From NCBI GenBank assembly GCA_963735495.1, contig CAVTLG010000010.1, positions 124,001 through 188,000 on the forward strand: a stretch of DNA of 64,000 nt. Reading direction: 5' to 3'. The position numbers were made by a program, and so were the translations under genes. This document shows positions 37,166 to 45,834 of the stretch, piece after piece. Under the pieces are notes generated by a model. That model had not been told where the DNA came from, ran no database searches, and saw only the letters and a program-made list of their open reading frames with translations. This DNA comes from CAVTLG01 sp963735495 (GTDB lineage Bacteria > Chloroflexota > Ktedonobacteria > Ktedonobacterales > Ktedonobacteraceae). The first letter of the stretch is position 1. Every line of letters begins with the position of its first letter.

Positions 37166-39025
37166 GTGGCTGTACTTTGTTCTCATTGTGGTCAACCGCT
37201 GAAAAAAGATGCTGGGCGTTTTTGCCAAAATTGTGGCACGCGTATTCCTACTCTCCCTCTTAGCCCTCAGTCTCTGGGACGAGAGCAGGAAGCCTCTCCA
37301 TCTGAGCAGTGGGCCAACGACCAATCTCTGCCGCGTGAGCAGATTACGCCGCAACCTCAGGCCCGCCATGATGGGCCTCCTGAGTGGATGAGTCGCTTAA
37401 GTAAACCGGCGCGTGATGAGCGCTCTTTGCGCAGTGGCAATTTTGTTCCGCTCTCGCGTTTCTCCGCTACGAAACCTGTGGAACCGCCGGCGCTTGCAGA
37501 TGCTGTTCCGCAATCTGTGACTCCCCCAGAGACGTCGCCGGATCAACCCGCCGAAACAGCTATTGCGCGGCCTGAGCCTATCGCTCACACACATATAGCC
37601 GCCGCCGGGTCAGTGGCACAGGAACAGCATGAGCGCGCTTCTGTGCAGGAAGATTTTCCTGCGTTCGCCGCTGTTCCCCAGATGCCCGCGCCTTTGCGGG
37701 AACTGCGTGTAAAGGTATGGGATGAGGAAGACGACTTGTTGGCAGGTGAGAGTGAGGCCGAGCAGCAACAACCATCCCCTGAGCCGGTAACGGCTGTCGC
37801 GTCTCCATCAGCCGATGCCGATGTTGTGCCGGTGACTACGGATGTGGACGCTGATGTGGCTATCGACGATCTGCCGACCAGTTCACTTGATGCGGTATCC
37901 GTCAATCAAGTATCGAAAGATATTGATGCTGTGCCGGAAACCGTAGATGCGCACGCTGATGTGGCTATCGACGATCTGCCGACCAGTTCACTTGATGCGG
38001 TATCGGTCGGGCAAACATTGCCGCATGCAGATGCTGTAGCAGAGCCAGTCGCTATGGATAATGATACTGCTATCGACGATCTGCCGACTAGTTCGCTCGC
38101 GGCAGTAGCGGGCAAACAGATGGCGACAGAGGAAGTGCTGGCTGATGATCTGCCGACGAAACCTTTGCCTTCTGTGCCTGTAGAACAGAGACGGGAGGAT
38201 GCTGCTCTTGCGCGTGCAATGCAGGCCCGTACTCAGGATGAGGATCACGTGGAGTATCTGGATACGTTGCCGTTGCAGGCGCATACTCCGCCGCCGCCTT
38301 CTGCCTTGCAACGACCGTTGACTCCTCCACCTCTTCCTGATGAACCAGACCTGCTGGTTGTGCGCGGCAATACAGTTGCACCGCCTGATCGCGCGCGTTT
38401 TTCTGCGCAGCAGGAGCGTGCGCCGTCCGCCGCGCCATTGATATCTGAGCCACCAAAGCCGCCAGTTCCGCCGCCTTCCACTGGTGCGAAACGTCGTACG
38501 TTGCCTCTCGTTAGTGCCTTGCTAGCTGTATTTATAATTGCCGCAGTTGGCGGTTGGGTGGCTATGGCTAAGCCATTTAGTGCGGCCCCGATCACTGACC
38601 CTGCGGTAAGTTTCCAGGATAGCGCCCTGGGTTTTTCTCTGAACTATCCTACGGGTTGGACCGTGCGGGTAGATCATGCGAAATCTGTGGTTTATTTCTA
38701 TGATAGCAGTCATACGGATGAAGTGGATATTCATGTCGCGTCTGCTGTTACGAGCGATGTTTCTGCCTATTTGCAAGTGCAAGCAAAGCAGCTTGGCATG
38801 ACGAAGATACAGCCTGTGGCTGCTCTTTCTGCGATGAATGGGTCCTGGCAACAGATCCAGGGGAGCGTGCTGGTGAGTGGTGCCAGTTATACCGAGGTGA
38901 TCCTGGCGGCTGTGCATAATAACCATCTCTATGCGCTGATGCAGTTAGCTCCTCAGGTCACCTATGTGGACGAGCAGAAAATTACCTTCTCGCCCATGGA
39001 TACGTCTTTGCGATTTTTGTCCTGA
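37166..39025 (+). CDS. Zinc-ribbon protein with acidic repeats, one TM helix and PsbP-like C-domain
   Basis: 619 aa from GTG 37166, seven bases after AGGAG. The N-terminus is a four-Cys zinc ribbon (CSHCGQPL and CQNCGTR). A long disordered acidic/Pro-rich region contains four related units with IDDLPTSSLDAVS or a variant; the first two are about 108 bases apart and nearly identical in DNA. A TM helix near 455-480 (LVSALLAVFIIAAVGGWVAM) leads to an exported domain starting FQDSALGFSLNYPTGWTV, which resembles PsbP/MOG1-like folds. Function unknown. Confidence 0.8.
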   Translation: MAVLCSHCGQPLKKDAGRFCQNCGTRIPTLPLSPQSLGREQEASPSEQWANDQSLPREQITPQPQARHDGPPEWMSRLSKPARDERSLRSGNFVPLSRFSATKPVEPPALADAVPQSVTPPETSPDQPAETAIARPEPIAHTHIAAAGSVAQEQHERASVQEDFPAFAAVPQMPAPLRELRVKVWDEEDDLLAGESEAEQQQPSPEPVTAVASPSADADVVPVTTDVDADVAIDDLPTSSLDAVSVNQVSKDIDAVPETVDAHADVAIDDLPTSSLDAVSVGQTLPHADAVAEPVAMDNDTAIDDLPTSSLAAVAGKQMATEEVLADDLPTKPLPSVPVEQRREDAALARAMQARTQDEDHVEYLDTLPLQAHTPPPPSALQRPLTPPPLPDEPDLLVVRGNTVAPPDRARFSAQQERAPSAAPLISEPPKPPVPPPSTGAKRRTLPLVSALLAVFIIAAVGGWVAMAKPFSAAPITDPAVSFQDSALGFSLNYPTGWTVRVDHAKSVVYFYDSSHTDEVDIHVASAVTSDVSAYLQVQAKQLGMTKIQPVAALSAMNGSWQQIQGSVLVSGASYTEVILAAVHNNHLYALMQLAPQVTYVDEQKITFSPMDTSLRFLS

Positions 39026-39301
39026 TATCTCTTGCGCCATGCACTTTGTTGTTAGACTGTTTTGACCTTTTGTATGCCTATACGTGTTATTTCTATGCGC
39101 GACCGTTTCTTCTGCTTCTATGGTGGGTTTGCAGCACGCCGAGGCCGTGCGAATATGATATAATGTGACGCGGTTGCCTATTGGATAGAGAGATAGCTTG
39201 AGGATTTGCATGTTGCTCGACACATGCCCATTCTTTTTAACATACATACACAGAGAAAGGAGAGCGTAGCTCCGTTTTGCTACGCGTGGCCACAGAAGAT
39301 T

Positions 39302-39649
39302 ATGGATGATATCCATTTTGAACGGCATTTTCGCACCCCTTACTCAGAGGGCTATTACATTATGCAGGGCAGTAACCTGCAAAGTAACAATCGGCTTGGC
39401 ACCGTCGATATCCATTTTACGACGACGGCTGTCCATGGGACGTTGATTCTGGAGCGCGAACTTGAGGAGACTGATCTCACAAAGTTAATTGAGCAGATTG
39501 ATGAAGACCTGGTGCTTTCCGCGGATATGCCGCGTGATGATTTTTTGGTGAGCGTCTATGTTGGCAAAGACGTTGGTTTTTATAGCGATGAATATTTCGC
39601 GGAAGAAAACAACGACACGGTCGATTTCGACGATGATGACGAGCGTTAG
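39302..39649 (+). CDS. Small acidic conserved-looking protein, unknown
   Basis: 115 aa, ending in a strongly acidic tail (EENNDTVDFDDDDER). ATG 39302 is preferred because the protein-like pattern starts there; AAAGGAG lies 40 bases further up, separated by a GCGTAG/CTACGC hairpin that could bring it closer. An extended -10 (TGATATAAT at 39156-39164) lies upstream. Family not recognised. It converges with the response-regulator gene. Confidence 0.65.
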   Translation: MDDIHFERHFRTPYSEGYYIMQGSNLQSNNRLGTVDIHFTTTAVHGTLILERELEETDLTKLIEQIDEDLVLSADMPRDDFLVSVYVGKDVGFYSDEYFAEENNDTVDFDDDDER

Positions 39650-39685
39650 TGCGCTCCTTTCTCTGCGAGTCTCTCTGTGGACTCG

Positions 39686-40336
39686 TTAGTCTTCGAGAAG
39701 GCCGCGCCGCATCGCGTATTTTACCAGTTCGGCGCGGCTATGCAGGTTGAGCTTATCCATAATATGTGTCCGGTGGGTATCCACGGTTTTTGGGCTGATG
39801 ATCAGGCGCTCCGCTATCTGGTTATTGGTGTTTCCTTCTGCTACGAGCTTGAGTATTTCGCGTTCGCGTTCCGTCAGGCTACTGTAGCTATCGCGTTCTT
39901 CCCCGGTGCGTACGCGTTGCAGGTAGTCTCCTACGACTACTGATTGGGCGGTTGGTGAGAGATAGAACTGTCCACTTTTGATCACATGCAAGGCTGTAAT
40001 CAGTTCAGTATCCGCTGCTTCTTTGAGCATATAGCCCGAGGCTCCTGCGCGCAACGCCTGAAATACGTATTCATCGTGCTCATGCATTGTAAGCACCAAT
40101 ATTTTGATATCGGGCAGCGAGCGCTTAATTTGTCTGGTGGCTTCAATACCATTGATATCGGGCATCGTAATATCCATCAGCACGACATCCGGCTGAAGCC
40201 GTTGGGCCTCTTGCAGGGCCTGCCGACCATCTTGAGCTTCGCCCACTACCTCCATATCAGGTTGAGCATTGAGCATCATTTTCAGTCCTGCACGCAAAAT
40301 GGTATGGTCATCCGCCAGAAGAATACGTATTTTCAT
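39686..40336 (-). CDS. NarL/FixJ-family response regulator
   Basis: 216 aa. Receiver domain: LLADDHTILRAGL with acidic residues, phosphoacceptor Asp in VVLMDITMPDINGIEA, and the switch Lys in SGYMLKEAADTEL. Output domain: LuxR helix-turn-helix LTEREREILKLVAEGNTNNQIAERL, DNA-recognition helix to the C-terminus. It follows its histidine kinase by 48 bases on the same strand and is most likely phosphorylated by it. Confidence 0.96.
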   Translation of the reverse strand: MKIRILLADDHTILRAGLKMMLNAQPDMEVVGEAQDGRQALQEAQRLQPDVVLMDITMPDINGIEATRQIKRSLPDIKILVLTMHEHDEYVFQALRAGASGYMLKEAADTELITALHVIKSGQFYLSPTAQSVVVGDYLQRVRTGEERDSYSSLTEREREILKLVAEGNTNNQIAERLIISPKTVDTHRTHIMDKLNLHSRAELVKYAMRRGLLED

Positions 40337-40384
40337 CAAAATCCCTACGATCCTTTTCTCATTATTTGTATGGAAAGAGCAGCG

Positions 40385-41467
40385 TTATACCTTCTTGGCC
40401 GGCGTGAGAGCCAGTCGCAGTGGTATGCATACATCGATGATCGTGCCTTTGCCTGTTTGTGAGTCGATATGCAGCGTACCATCCAGCAGATGAGCGCGTT
40501 CGTGCATCCCCACCAGGCCCCAGCCGCGCTCCTGTCCAGAAGTCGGGAGTTCTTTGAGCTGCTCCGCGTCAAAGCCATGGCCATCATCGCTAATCTTCGC
40601 ACAGACGGCCTGTGCATCTTCCTTAATCTGTACCTGTACTTTCCGTGCGCCAGAGTGCCTGGCAACGTTGGTCAATGCTTCCTGCACGATCCTATATAAT
40701 GCTGTCTCCATCTCAGCTGGCAGGCGCTCTTTCAGTCCTGGTGCATTGAATTCAGCCTCGATAGAGAATTTTTGTTGATACTCTTTGATGTACCAGCGCA
40801 ATGCGGGTACCAACCCCAGATCATCTAAGGCGCTGGGTCGTAGATCGACGCTCAAATTGCGAATGGCGCGCAACGTCTGGTGGGCCAATCTGCGCGTCTC
40901 TGTGATGCGGTCACGCGCTTCTGCTGACGTGACTGACTCTTCCAGTACCGCCAGGCTGATCAGCAGGGAGGTGAGTACCTGTGAGGTCTCATCATGCAGT
41001 TCGCGGGCCACGCGTATCCTCTCTTGTTCCTGAGCGTTAAAGATCTGCGTGGCGCGCTGCCGATTTGACTCATCTATGGCTTCCAGCATCGTGTTAAAGG
41101 TCCTGGCGAGCTGATCCGCCTGCGGGTCTGTACCGGTGAGTGGCGCGCGCAGGGATCGTTCTCCTGTCTGTACGCGGTTCATGACTTTCCCCAGGTCTAC
41201 CAGTGGACGAAAGGCGATCTGTAACACCACAAAATTGAGGGCTACACTGACGAGCCAGCCTACTGTGACAAAGATGACCAGGATGATCGTTGGGGCATAG
41301 GTCCCATTATTGAGGTGCGTTGCTAGCCACGTACCCCCCGTTGCTCCTACGAAAATGATGACGCTATTAGCTAGCAGGACTTTATAAAAGACGGGTATGC
41401 CCAGCAGCGGCCTGAGAAGCCTGTTCTTCTGCACTGCTTCCCCGTAATTCGTACCGGCATTGATCAT
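40385..41467 (-). CDS. NarL-type sensor histidine kinase
   Basis: 360 aa. Two TM helices (about 28-50 and 60-83) enclose only a short external loop, so sensing is probably intramembrane or cytoplasmic. A HAMP linker follows, then the HisKA_3 dimerisation helix with phospho-His in RVARELHDETSQVLTSLL and an HATPase_c domain (EALTNVARHSGA, DDGHGF, GWGLVGMHERA). The next gene encodes its response regulator. Confidence 0.95.
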   Translation of the reverse strand: MINAGTNYGEAVQKNRLLRPLLGIPVFYKVLLANSVIIFVGATGGTWLATHLNNGTYAPTIILVIFVTVGWLVSVALNFVVLQIAFRPLVDLGKVMNRVQTGERSLRAPLTGTDPQADQLARTFNTMLEAIDESNRQRATQIFNAQEQERIRVARELHDETSQVLTSLLISLAVLEESVTSAEARDRITETRRLAHQTLRAIRNLSVDLRPSALDDLGLVPALRWYIKEYQQKFSIEAEFNAPGLKERLPAEMETALYRIVQEALTNVARHSGARKVQVQIKEDAQAVCAKISDDGHGFDAEQLKELPTSGQERGWGLVGMHERAHLLDGTLHIDSQTGKGTIIDVCIPLRLALTPAKKV

Positions 41468-41515
41468 GGTAAAATCTCTTTATAGAAAATGACAGCTTTT
41501 CTTCTTTCACCTCAC

Positions 41516-41613
41516 ATTGTATCGATTTATGCGGTAAACGTCAAACCTTCTTGTGTGGCTGCCTGGCTGGGAAATCAGGTATATCCTGTAGAAAAATCAG
41601 GTATGTACCTGAT
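41516..41613 (-). promoter_or_regulatory. Promoter of the two-component operon with two upstream palindromes
   Basis: On the minus strand: TTGACG (41539-41544), 17-base spacer, TACAAT (41516-41521). Upstream of the -35 lie two related palindromes, CAGGTATATCCTG (41575-41587) and ATCAGGTATGTACCTGAT (41596-41613), about 20 bases apart centre to centre. The position suits an activator, possibly the operon's own LuxR-type regulator. Confidence 0.6.
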
Positions 41614-41815
41614 GTCTCCTCTCGGTGCTCGGAGTATCTTAGGTCTAAGCGTCTTATGTGTGGGTCGGGTGCTCGCTGGTACAACTATCTGTTCCTCTTC
41701 CACCGGGTCCTCACAATTCATTATAATCTGTTGTAACGGGTGCAAGAGTTCTACACCTGGTTCTTGGCGACGCGGTTCTGCTTTGGCTAGCAGGCTATCA
41801 ACGCTAGCTTGCTTA

Positions 41816-41824
41816 TGCTATAAT
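41816..41824 (+). promoter_or_regulatory. Extended -10 promoter of the bc operon
   Basis: TGCTATAAT, a perfect extended -10, lies 167 bases upstream of the cytochrome b6 start; no good -35 is present. The 523-base gap 41468-41990 otherwise holds the two-component promoter on the other strand and no convincing gene. Confidence 0.5.
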
Positions 41825-41990
41825 CAGCCTGCGTGTTCACAAGAACGTTTGTCATTGCATTTCTGCTCATTCAGATGAGAAATGTGCGCTGTTTCATTTC
41901 TTGTTACGTATGTGACGTTTCTGAATGTTTATTTTAGGCATGATATATTTCCAATACGATCAAAAGTCTTGATCCTTTTGAGGAGGCACA

Positions 41991-42800
41991 GTGAGCTCTA
42001 CGAATAAAAGCATGCTCGACGTCGCAACGCAGAAGATCGTCGAGAGCCAGCTCTGGCGCTCTATTTTCCGCCATGGCTACCCTGATACTCCCTTGAATCA
42101 GTCTCTGGTGATGATGAGCAATGTCTTTCTGCATCTGCATCCGGTCAAGGTCAGTCGTCAGGCGATGAGGATTACTTATACCTGGTGCATGGGCGGCATT
42201 TCATTTTTCTTGTTTTTGTTGCTCACGATTACTGGTGTCTTTTTGATGTTCTACTATATCCCTGACACCAATGTGGCCTACCAGAATATCAATCAGTTGA
42301 GTAGCGCGGTGACGTTTGGCCATTTAGTGCGCAACATGCACCGCTGGGCTGCTCACCTGATGGTTGTTTCGGTGACGCTGCACATGATCCGCGTCTTCTA
42401 TCACGGCGCGTACAAGCCACCACGTGAATTTAACTGGGTTGTCGGCGTGATGCTGTTCTTTGTGACATTGTTCTTAAGTTTTACTGGTTATCTGCTGCCC
42501 TGGGACCAGATTGCTCTCTGGGCTATCACTGTTGGTACCAACCTGGCTCCTTATGCTCCTTTGCTGGGTAGCTCTGTGTACAAGGTGCTGGTTGGAGGAG
42601 GTGCAGTCGCGCAAGCGACGTTGATCCGGTTCTATGTCGGCCACGTGATACTACTGCCATTGGCGGGCGCTATCTTGATGGCTGTGCATTTCTGGCGTAT
42701 TCGTAAGGATGGCGGTGAAGCCGGTCCTCCTCCTCCGCCTCGTCGTGAGATTGAGGCTCAGGCTGAGGCGGAGCAGACGCTTGCTGGAACCGTTCGTTAG
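41991..42800 (+). CDS. petB: Cytochrome b6-type subunit of a quinol:acceptor oxidoreductase
   Basis: 269 aa, GTG after GAGGAGG. Four core TM helices. Haem-ligand histidines appear as two pairs: in NMHRWAAHLMVVSVTLHMIR and in RFYVGHVILLPLAGAILMAV followed by HFW. A Cys in TYTWCMGGISF sits where b6 proteins and Bacillus QcrB carry the Cys that holds the extra high-spin haem. The C-terminus is a Pro-rich and acidic extension. It oxidises (mena)quinol with subunit IV and the Rieske protein encoded next. Confidence 0.93.
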   Translation: MSSTNKSMLDVATQKIVESQLWRSIFRHGYPDTPLNQSLVMMSNVFLHLHPVKVSRQAMRITYTWCMGGISFFLFLLLTITGVFLMFYYIPDTNVAYQNINQLSSAVTFGHLVRNMHRWAAHLMVVSVTLHMIRVFYHGAYKPPREFNWVVGVMLFFVTLFLSFTGYLLPWDQIALWAITVGTNLAPYAPLLGSSVYKVLVGGGAVAQATLIRFYVGHVILLPLAGAILMAVHFWRIRKDGGEAGPPPPPRREIEAQAEAEQTLAGTVR

Positions 42801-42856
42801 TGTGTTCCGGGTGGTGTCCGTAACAGTGTTTTACGGTGCTATGAGAGGATGCCTCT

Positions 42857-43396
42857 ATGTCAATTGAACAAAAAGAACCACAGGTGCAGACGTCTGCGAC
42901 GCAGCGACGCTACCGTACGCTGGCAGTGGTGAAGCAGGAAGCTATCACGCGTGTTGAGAAGCCGCTTGAGGACTCTGTTTTCGTGTGGCCTCATCTACTC
43001 GTGCGTGAGTTCTTTGCCGCCACTGCGGTGATGGTGATGATAACGTTGCTCTCGATAGCGATTGATGCGCCGTTGCAGTCGCCTGCCAATCCTGATTTAA
43101 CGCCGAACCCGGCCAAAGCTCCCTGGTATTTTCTGGGTTTGCAGGAGTTATTGCACTACTTTAAACCAACGACTGCCGGTGTGTTGGTGCCCGGGCTGAC
43201 GTTAGCTGCTCTAGCTGTCTTGCCGTATGTTGATCGTAATCCCAGCCGCGCCTATGCTGATCGCAAGGTGGCAATTGTCACGTTCACGATGTTCCTGGTG
43301 TTCTGGGCGACGATTACGATAGCGGGAAGCTTTTTCCGTGGTCCTGGCTGGACGTGGCTCTGGTTCTGGCAGTCGCATGTCTACTTTGATCTCTAA
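42857..43396 (+). CDS. Subunit IV-like (PetD/QcrC-type) membrane subunit
   Basis: 179 aa. Resembles the C-terminal half of cytochrome b: after a cytoplasmic start, TM helix VREFFAATAVMVMITLLSIA, then the quinol-site phrase APWYFLGLQELLHYFKP (normally PEWYFLP/L, with the PEWY motif here altered to APWY), and two more TM helices. A missing Glu of PEWY is common in menaquinol enzymes. It lies 56 bases after the b6 gene and in the same operon. Confidence 0.88.
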   Translation: MSIEQKEPQVQTSATQRRYRTLAVVKQEAITRVEKPLEDSVFVWPHLLVREFFAATAVMVMITLLSIAIDAPLQSPANPDLTPNPAKAPWYFLGLQELLHYFKPTTAGVLVPGLTLAALAVLPYVDRNPSRAYADRKVAIVTFTMFLVFWATITIAGSFFRGPGWTWLWFWQSHVYFDL

Positions 43397-43528
43397 TGCA
43401 GTATCCTCAAAACGGATCTAAAGAGCAGGCAGGTTTGTCCTATATGCGACTGCCTCTCTTAAAGTATACATGAGTTACCAGAAAAGCTTGGTAATTTTGT
43501 ACTGGGCAAGGAAATCGAGAGGATCATT

Positions 43529-44218
43529 ATGGGTATTGATACTCCACCTATCACGCCGCAACAATATGAAGTGTTGCATGGTGGTGGTGCTGAAGCTGCT
43601 GAGATTGCACAGCAGCGTCTTTCGCGACGACGTTTCCTGCGCCGCTCGATGTTAGCTGTCTGGGGTATTTCTGGTACGGCTGCTGTCGCAGGCGCTCTGG
43701 CGATGCTCTATCCTGGCGTGACTTCCGGCTTTGGTGGTCTGATCAACGTCGGCACGAAGGATGAATTTAAAGCGGCGTTACCGGCAGCGTTCCAGGGCAA
43801 TCAGGCTGGTGTCTTTTATCGCCCGCTTGCCAGGTCCTATATTATTCACCTGACCGCAGATACATCATTCTTGTTAAATGGCATCATTCTGAGTGAACAA
43901 ATGGGCACTGAGAACATGCTCAAAGATCCTACTGATGGCAGCTACTGGCTAGCGCTCTATCAGGTCTGTGTGCATCTGGGCTGCACGGTGCCTTTTAAGG
44001 ATAACTGCATCAGCTTTAAGTGCCCATGTCATGGATCGCACTATAATGTGACTGGCGAATATCTGGACGGTCCTGCTCCGCGTAGCCTGGATCGTTTCTC
44101 GGTGGTGTTCCAGAATGGTGATGTCATGGTGGACACCGGAGCTTTGAATCAGAAGGTGCCGCGTCCTGATGAGACAACGCGTCTGGTTGCACCACCTGCT
44201 GTTGCCTGCACGAGCTAA
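43529..44218 (+). CDS. Rieske [2Fe-2S] subunit
   Basis: 229 aa. A twin-arginine-like stretch (SRRRFLRRSMLAVWGISG) precedes the single TM anchor. The cluster ligands are complete: CVHLGC and CPCHGSHY, giving two Cys and two His plus the disulphide pair. It transfers electrons from quinol to the acceptor protein. ATG follows GAGAGG at a usual distance. Genes b6, IV and Rieske form the minimal complex. Confidence 0.95.
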   Translation: MGIDTPPITPQQYEVLHGGGAEAAEIAQQRLSRRRFLRRSMLAVWGISGTAAVAGALAMLYPGVTSGFGGLINVGTKDEFKAALPAAFQGNQAGVFYRPLARSYIIHLTADTSFLLNGIILSEQMGTENMLKDPTDGSYWLALYQVCVHLGCTVPFKDNCISFKCPCHGSHYNVTGEYLDGPAPRSLDRFSVVFQNGDVMVDTGALNQKVPRPDETTRLVAPPAVACTS

Positions 44219-44311
44219 TCTCGGCTGGCGGGCAGTCGCTTAATGTGCATGGTTTTGCTACCATCGGGCAAGACCCCGCATGGGGAGGCTCTCCGTGCGA
44301 GGATGGAGATC

Positions 44312-44446
44312 CCGCGTAGCGACAAGCCCTTGCGGTCAATGCCGTTTAAATAAGAAAAACGTCAAGCTCAATTCGCGTCATTCTAGCTCTGCCATATGAG
44401 CGTGGATTGCACTTAACTAAACGGCATTGAGCCCTTGCGGTTGTCG
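44312..44446. repeat. Third copy of the short hairpin repeat, split by an insertion
   Basis: When 44337-44441 is removed, the flanks join into GCGTAGCGACAAGCCCTTGC followed by GGTTGTCG, the same family as the copies at 6998-7027 and 7069-7100. Confidence 0.75.
44337..44429. mobile_element. 93-bp MITE with 12-bp target duplication
   Basis: Terminal inverted repeats of 18 bases with two mismatches (left CAATGCCGTTTAAATAAG, right arm read inward CAATGCCGTTTAGTTAAG). The element is bounded by the identical 12-mer AGCCCTTGCGGT at 44325-44336 and 44430-44441, a target-site duplication. There is no coding capacity; a transposase in trans must have moved it. Duplications of 10-12 bases suggest an IS4/IS231-like source. 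The gap 44219-44597 holds only this element and the split repeat. Confidence 0.88.
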
Positions 44447-44597
44447 TTCCGTCGCGCCATGAACGCGTGATGAAGCATTGCAACTGTCTCTTTAGAGGCA
44501 GTCTCTATCTTAACTGAACTGAGGCAAATTGGCTGATACTGCCTGGCTGGTTTCTCGCGACGAGGAGCACCAGGACATCTACCAAAGGTCGTGTATT

Positions 44598-45605
44598 ATG
44601 ACAAACATTAATCCAGCTGCTTTTATAGGCGTGGTTCTGCTGGTGGTAGTCATCTGTGGCTTGCTGTATATCTTTTATTCTCGTACCAATGCGGTTGAGA
44701 AGACGGGCGCTGGCTCTTTGATCATGCTTTCTGTTGTGGCGCTGATGATCCCGGTTTTCTGGATTATGGAGGCGGGCAACGAGACGAGTTCGCAAAAACA
44801 GCTGTTTGCCTATGGTGTGACGCAGGGGCAGATTGTCTATATCACCGATTGTACAGATAATTGTTTCGGCATCGTTGGCAGTAAAGTGGTCAATCCTACA
44901 TACAATGGCTACTCTATGACCGCGTTGAATGCGATGACCGATTACGAGCTAACACGGGTCATTGCTGCGGGCGTTTATAATCCAAAAGTTGCTCAACCGG
45001 CAAATACCAATACGATACCCCGCAGTCAGGACTATGGTGGTGGTTTGTCGAGCACTGATGTCGAGTACTTGTTCGATTTTGTTCGTTCCACTGACCCGGC
45101 CTATTTAAAGCAAAACAGCTATCAGGTCGCCAACGGCTTTGATTCTCTGCCCGCGTATCTCCAGGCGAATAATCCTTCGCTCTATGATTCGGCTGTACAA
45201 CTGGGAAGTAACGGGCAGTTTGGTACGCCGGTCGATGATACGAGCAAAAAAGTCGTGACGATAGCGATCTCTAATCCTGGCAATGGCGTTTCCTGTAATA
45301 GTACCGTTGCTTGCTTCTCGCCGATCAATGTGGAAGTAAAGGTGGGGACGACGATTACCTGGGTGAATAATTCTTCCGTTGGTCACACGGTGACGGCTAT
45401 CACGGGTACGAATACGGCGTCTCCCACGGCATCGCCGCAGATTTTCGACTCTGCTAAGGGTAGTAACACTAATCTGATCCCTACCGGCGGCAAGTTTACC
45501 TATACCGTAACGCAGGCGGATTATACGGTGAACCCGGATCATACGCTGTACTATTACTGTCGTATTCATGTCGATATGGTGGCGAAACTCATCATTGTGA
45601 AATAA
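44598..45605 (+). CDS. Membrane-anchored cupredoxin with a haem-less cytochrome c-like domain
   Basis: 335 aa from ATG 44598 (AAAGG upstream). Two TM helices (residues 7-27 and 40-56) anchor it. Residues about 70-165 follow the layout of a class-I cytochrome c (QGQIVYITDC, then ELTRVIAAGVYN, then YGGGLSSTDVEYLFDFV), but the haem site reads C85-TDN-C89-F90 instead of CxxCH. The C-terminal 120 residues form a blue-copper domain with ligands His in SVGHTVTAI, and Cys, His and Met in YYYCRIHVDM. It probably takes electrons from the Rieske subunit encoded upstream, with copper as the only redox centre. Confidence 0.85.
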   Translation: MTNINPAAFIGVVLLVVVICGLLYIFYSRTNAVEKTGAGSLIMLSVVALMIPVFWIMEAGNETSSQKQLFAYGVTQGQIVYITDCTDNCFGIVGSKVVNPTYNGYSMTALNAMTDYELTRVIAAGVYNPKVAQPANTNTIPRSQDYGGGLSSTDVEYLFDFVRSTDPAYLKQNSYQVANGFDSLPAYLQANNPSLYDSAVQLGSNGQFGTPVDDTSKKVVTIAISNPGNGVSCNSTVACFSPINVEVKVGTTITWVNNSSVGHTVTAITGTNTASPTASPQIFDSAKGSNTNLIPTGGKFTYTVTQADYTVNPDHTLYYYCRIHVDMVAKLIIVK

Positions 45606-45834
45606 GCCAGGCGCGTCTCGCAAGGGACGCGCGAGCGTTTCTCGTCAGGTCGTTGCTTATGCCGTTCGCTGCAATCTGAGCGGTGTTCCGTTCAGTTCCA
45701 TGAGCTTTGGCTGGTCGCGTCTTAGATCGTGTTTGGTTTCAGTTCAATACTGACAAAAAGTATGTCCGTTTCAAACACTATCTAGCGGCATTTGGAACTG
45801 CGTTTCAAGAGTATGTCGAAAGGGATTGCATTTC

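Noticed and set aside
39666..39685. CGAGTC/GACTCG stem between the converging small acidic gene and the response regulator
   Set aside because: Six base pairs without a T-run; too weak to call.
41489..41878. A 129-codon plus-strand reading in the gap before the cytochrome b6 gene
   Set aside because: It lies across the two-component promoter and palindromes and the bc operon promoter, lacks a ribosome site and has an odd Cys/Ser-rich composition.
44598..45605. Assignment as a c-type cytochrome
   Set aside because: The CxxCH haem motif is absent (C-TDN-C-F), so no haem can be claimed.
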